The notes under the pieces are model-generated. The model was not told the origin of the DNA. It made no database searches and saw only the letters and a program-made list of their open reading frames with translations. Positions 34,275 through 36,436 of a stretch of 36,436 nucleotides of DNA are shown here, piece by piece. Each line of letters begins with the position of its first letter. Within the stretch, counting starts at the first letter, position 1. The position numbers were made by a program, and so were the translations under genes. Source of the stretch: an uncultured Cuneatibacter sp. (lineage in GTDB: Bacteria; Bacillota; Clostridia; Lachnospirales; Lachnospiraceae); the NCBI GenBank assembly GCA_934234215.1, contig CAKQHB010000026.1, positions 1 through 36,436 on the forward strand, read 5' to 3'.

Positions 34275-34303
34275 TTGCGTTTGAAATATCGGAATGTTAT
34301 ACT
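34275..34303 (+). promoter_or_regulatory. Predicted promoter of the small ORF and fumarase genes
   Basis: TTGCGT (34275-34280), a 17-nt spacer and TATACT (34298-34303), about 50 nt before the small ORF at 34353 and 310 nt before the fumarase genes. Confidence 0.55.
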
Positions 34304-34352
34304 TAACATTGAGTAATTGGGCGAATTTTACGATTCAGGGAGATCTGTACGC

Positions 34353-34493
34353 ATGGAGTTTTTAACAGATGCGCTCACCCGACTGAGTGGCTATTTTTAT
34401 TTTATTCTGATCGGGGCAATCGTTTTGATTGGGATCTTACCTGCCAGAAAGAAGAAAGAAAAAAAACAAACCGCAGTTTCCGGAGCCGTTTGA
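34353..34493 (+). CDS. Small single-TM protein, possibly frameshifted
   Basis: A 46-codon ORF starting MEFLTDALTRLSGYFYFILI; GGGAG lies 9-10 nt upstream. One TM segment (about residues 14-29) is followed by a Lys-rich segment. An A8 run (34459-34466) sits in that segment. Removing one A from the run would join the start to a second frame open to 34593 (ending CVIN), giving about 79 residues with an amphipathic, charged C-terminal part. The gene could be a small membrane protein with a frameshift, a phase-variable ORF, or a sequence error. Function unknown. It lies about 120 nt before the fumarase alpha gene, and the extended frame ends just before that RBS. Confidence 0.5.
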   Translation: MEFLTDALTRLSGYFYFILIGAIVLIGILPARKKKEKKQTAVSGAV

Positions 34494-34612
34494 GGTTCGC
34501 GTGATCCAGAATTTGATCGACAAGCTGTCTGTGATAGATCGCGTCGGCAGCAAGATGTATTGGAAGCTTCATTATAAATGTGTTATAAACTAATCAGGAG
34601 GTACAGATTCGC

Positions 34613-35452
34613 ATGAAAACAATCGAATGCACAAAGATTACGGAGACGGTGCGGGAGATGTGCATTGAAGCAACACATTTTCTGACATCGGATATGGAAG
34701 CAGCTTTAAATCAGGCAACGGAGCAGGAAGAGTCTCCGCTGGGAAAGCAGATCCTTTCGCAGTTGCAGGAAAATCTGAAAATCGCAGGAGAAGATATGAT
34801 CCCGATTTGTCAAGATACTGGTATGGCAGTTCTGTTCGTAAAGATGGGACAGGAGGTTCATATTACAGGAGGTTCTCTGGCAGATGCAATTCAGGAAGGT
34901 GTGCGCAGAGGATATGTGGAAGGGTATCTGCGCAAATCCGTTGTGGAACCTGTGTTGCGTCAAAATACAAAGGACAATACTCCGGCAGTTATCCATTATG
35001 AAATTGTACCGGGAGAAGAGCTGGAGCTGACATTATCTCCGAAGGGATTTGGCAGTGAGAACATGAGCCGGATTTTCATGCTGAAACCGGCGGATGGTAT
35101 TGAGGGCATCAAAAATGCAATTCTGACCGCTGTGGAGGATGCTGGTCCCAATGCCTGTCCTCCTATGGTAGTGGGCGTCGGAATCGGCGGTACATTTGAA
35201 AAGTGCGCGGAGATGGCAAAACATGCTCTGACTCGAAATGTGACGGAACGCTCTGAAATCCCTTATGTCAAAGAGTTGGAAGAAGAGATGCTTGCAAAAA
35301 TCAATCAGACCGGCATCGGTCCCGGCGGATTGGGTGGAACACAGACCGCGCTGGCTGTGAATATTGAGACATACCCGACTCATATTGCGGGAATGCCTGT
35401 CGCAATCAACATCTGCTGTCATGTCAACAGACATGCACATCGAGTACTGTAA
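34613..35452 (+). CDS. Fumarate hydratase / tartrate dehydratase alpha subunit
   Basis: A 279-residue Fe-S hydro-lyase alpha subunit (class I fumarase two-subunit type, FumA N-terminal half or TtdA). It interconverts fumarate and malate, or dehydrates L-tartrate. The likely Fe-S cluster cysteines are in PICQDTG, NACPPM and INICCHVNRHAHR. Other hallmarks are GVGIGGTFEKCA and the C-terminal GPGGLGGTQTALAV. The start has CAGGAGG about 10 nt upstream. It is 13 nt from the beta subunit gene, so they form an operon. Sequence alone does not separate fumarase from tartrate dehydratase. Confidence 0.92.
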   Translation: MKTIECTKITETVREMCIEATHFLTSDMEAALNQATEQEESPLGKQILSQLQENLKIAGEDMIPICQDTGMAVLFVKMGQEVHITGGSLADAIQEGVRRGYVEGYLRKSVVEPVLRQNTKDNTPAVIHYEIVPGEELELTLSPKGFGSENMSRIFMLKPADGIEGIKNAILTAVEDAGPNACPPMVVGVGIGGTFEKCAEMAKHALTRNVTERSEIPYVKELEEEMLAKINQTGIGPGGLGGTQTALAVNIETYPTHIAGMPVAINICCHVNRHAHRVL

Positions 35453-35465
35453 AGGAGGGGACATT

Positions 35466-36017
35466 ATGGATCGATATCTGACAACACCACTGACAAAAGA
35501 AGACGCAGACAGTTTGCAGGCAGGAGATATGGTATTCCTGACCGGTACGATTTATACTGCGAGAGATATGGCGCATAAGAGAATGCAGGAGACGCTGCAG
35601 AAGGGAGAAACACTTCCAATCGAATTGCAGGATGCGATCATCTATTATATGGGACCGTCTCCGGCAAGAGAAGGACGCCCCATCGGATCAGCCGGTCCGA
35701 CAACGGCAAGCCGTATGGATAAGTATGCTCCGGAGCTGTTGGATCTGGGACTGCGTGGCATGATCGGCAAAGGCAGACGCAGTGTAGCTGTACAGGAAGC
35801 GATCGTCCGCGACCATGCTGTATACTTTGCAGCAATCGGAGGTGCAGGTGCTCTTTTGAGTAAGTGTATCCTGTCCTCGGAAGTTGTAGCATATGAGGAG
35901 TTTGGAACGGAGGCAATTCGAAAGCTGGAAGTAAAGGATTTCCCCTGTATTGTTGTAATCGATACAAAGGGAACAAACCTGTATGAGACCGCTGCAGAAA
36001 AATATAAAAAGATTTGA
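35466..36017 (+). CDS. Fumarate hydratase / tartrate dehydratase beta subunit
   Basis: A 183-residue partner of the preceding alpha subunit (FumA C-terminal half or TtdB). Family motifs are TGTIYTARDMAHKRM, GPTTASRMD and LRGMIGKGRR near the middle, then GGAGALLSK. The start at 35466 has AAGGAGGGG 5-6 nt upstream; a longer frame from 35364 lies inside the alpha gene and is not coding. A hairpin that could end transcription follows (36053-36090). Confidence 0.92.
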   Translation: MDRYLTTPLTKEDADSLQAGDMVFLTGTIYTARDMAHKRMQETLQKGETLPIELQDAIIYYMGPSPAREGRPIGSAGPTTASRMDKYAPELLDLGLRGMIGKGRRSVAVQEAIVRDHAVYFAAIGGAGALLSKCILSSEVVAYEEFGTEAIRKLEVKDFPCIVVIDTKGTNLYETAAEKYKKI

Positions 36018-36026
36018 AAAAACACC

Positions 36027-36055
36027 TTGACTTTCTAATTGTAATCCTATATAAT
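36027..36055 (+). promoter_or_regulatory. Promoter of tRNA-Ser
   Basis: TTGACT (36027-36032), a 17-nt spacer and TATAAT (36050-36055), about 65 nt before the tRNA. The -10 overlaps the hairpin at 36053-36090. Confidence 0.75.
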
Positions 36056-36090
36056 TATGAGGCACTTGAGCTTTCAGGTGCTTCATAATT
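36053..36090 (+). terminator. Long hairpin between the fumarase genes and tRNA-Ser
   Basis: AATTATGAGGCACTTGA (36053-36069) pairs with TCAGGTGCTTCATAATT (36074-36090): a 17-bp stem with two G-U pairs and a 4-nt loop. It is followed by an A/T-rich stretch without a clear U-run. It may stop the fumarase transcript. Confidence 0.55.
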
Positions 36091-36120
36091 AAATATCAAA
36101 TATATTATTTTCAGGAACAT

Positions 36121-36208
36121 GGAGAAGTACTCAAGTGGCTGAAGAGGCGCCCCTGCTAAGGGTGTAGACCGTTTGCGCGGTGCGAGGGTTCAAATCCCTC
36201 CTTCTCCG
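36121..36208 (+). tRNA. tRNA-Ser (anticodon GCU)
   Basis: An 88-nt class II tRNA. The acceptor GGAGAAG (36121-36127) pairs with CTTCTCC (36201-36207), with discriminator G. The anticodon GCT is at 36155-36157 within CCCTGCTAAGG. The long variable arm and the T-loop GGTTCAAATC are present. CCA is not encoded. It reads AGC/AGU codons and precedes the rRNA promoter. Confidence 0.97.
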
Positions 36209-36211
36209 TTT

Positions 36212-36237
36212 GTTTTTTTGCCTTCCGGCAGAAAAAC
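36212..36237 (+). terminator. Hairpin after tRNA-Ser
   Basis: An 11-bp stem joins GTTTTTTTGCC (36212-36222) to GGCAGAAAAAC (36227-36237) with one G-U and a UUCC loop. The U-run lies before the stem rather than after it, so it may be a processing or weak stop signal. Confidence 0.35.
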
Positions 36238-36275
36238 AACACAAAAAACTTTTTGAAAAAACTTTTAAAAAGTTG

Positions 36276-36304
36276 TTGACAAAGAGTTGAACGTGTGATA
36301 ATAT
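36276..36304 (+). promoter_or_regulatory. Strong rRNA-type promoter with UP element
   Basis: TTGACA (36276-36281), a 17-nt spacer and TAATAT (36299-36304). Phased A- and T-tracts lie immediately upstream (36241-36275), as in UP elements. It points out of the window. Confidence 0.8.
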
Positions 36305-36358
36305 AATTGAGCTGCTTCTGAGAGAGACAAAAACTTAATCAGACGGTAAAGAAATGAA

Positions 36359-36415
36359 CGATCTTTGATAATTGAATAGTATATTCCAATCCCTGAAAAT
36401 TCCAAAGAATTTTCA
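36359..36415 (+). promoter_or_regulatory. Probable rRNA operon leader with boxA-like sequence
   Basis: CGATCTTTGATAATTGAA (36359-36376) resembles Firmicute rrn boxA (TCTTTGAAAA core). A hairpin TGAAAATTC/GAATTTTCA follows at 36394-36415. The window ends just before where a 16S rRNA gene would start, so the call is an inference. Confidence 0.6.
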
Positions 36416-36436
36416 AGAGAACGAAACCAAGCGAAG

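Noticed and set aside
32014..34303. Mobile-element origin of the TetM-like gene
   Set aside because: No integrase, transposase or direct repeats flank it, and the gene lies between gyrA and fumarase genes without a Tn916-like leader.
1..36436. CRISPR arrays, insertion sequences or prophage
   Set aside because: No evenly spaced direct repeats, transposase or phage genes were seen; the repeats present are hairpins and parS sites.

Overview
The window is the chromosomal replication origin neighbourhood of a low-to-mid GC Firmicute, most likely a Lachnospiraceae member (class Clostridia). The evidence is the gene order rpmH-rnpA-yidD-yidC-jag-mnmE-mnmG-rsmG on one side of dnaA and dnaN-yaaA-recF-gyrB-gyrA on the other, the parA-parB-DUF4446 cluster, a DUF3881-type gene, and the promoter and RBS style. 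No species is claimed.

Layout. (1) 1-5.3 kb, minus strand: an A/T-rich accessory cassette with a membrane protein, a lipoprotein, a small secreted protein, two ABC-2-like permeases and an ABC ATPase that stops before its H-loop. (2) 5.5-11.5 kb, minus strand: LacZ, a DUF3881-like protein, SerRS and a DUF4446 protein. (3) 11.6-15.6 kb: parA-parB followed by a centromere-like region with three identical 16-bp parS sites. A degenerate alpha/beta-hydrolase gene lies between them, together with three large hairpin structures (about 135, 170 and 185 nt). (4) 15.6-22.75 kb, minus strand: rsmG, mnmG, mnmE, jag (khpB), yidC, yidD, rnpA and rpmH. (5) 22.75-25.05 kb: a bipartite oriC on both sides of dnaA with many DnaA boxes and a trinucleotide DnaA-trio-like tract just before dnaN. 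(6) 25-32 kb, plus strand: dnaN, an S4-domain protein, recF, gyrB, gyrA. (7) 32-36.4 kb: a TetM-like ribosomal-protection GTPase on the minus strand, a tiny frameshifted membrane ORF, a two-subunit fumarase/tartrate dehydratase, tRNA-Ser(GCU), and the promoter and leader of what should be an rRNA operon starting just past the window.

How it works together. Most genes run away from oriC, so they are co-directional with replication. The exceptions are the alpha/beta-hydrolase (left arm) and the TetM-like GTPase (right arm). Initiation (DnaA), clamp (DnaN), repair (RecF), supercoiling (GyrAB) and segregation (ParAB-parS) all sit within about 20 kb. Translation and membrane-insertion genes (rpmH, RNase P protein, YidC, tRNA modification) share the leftward unit.

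Most unusual content: two copies of a small double-hairpin element whose stems differ but remain paired; the giant nested hairpins between the parS sites; a hydrolase-fold protein apparently lacking catalytic acid and His; the uncharacterised export-like cassette at the left end; and a possible A8-homopolymer frameshift in a small membrane protein before the fumarase genes. All assignments are from reading the sequence; no database search was made.
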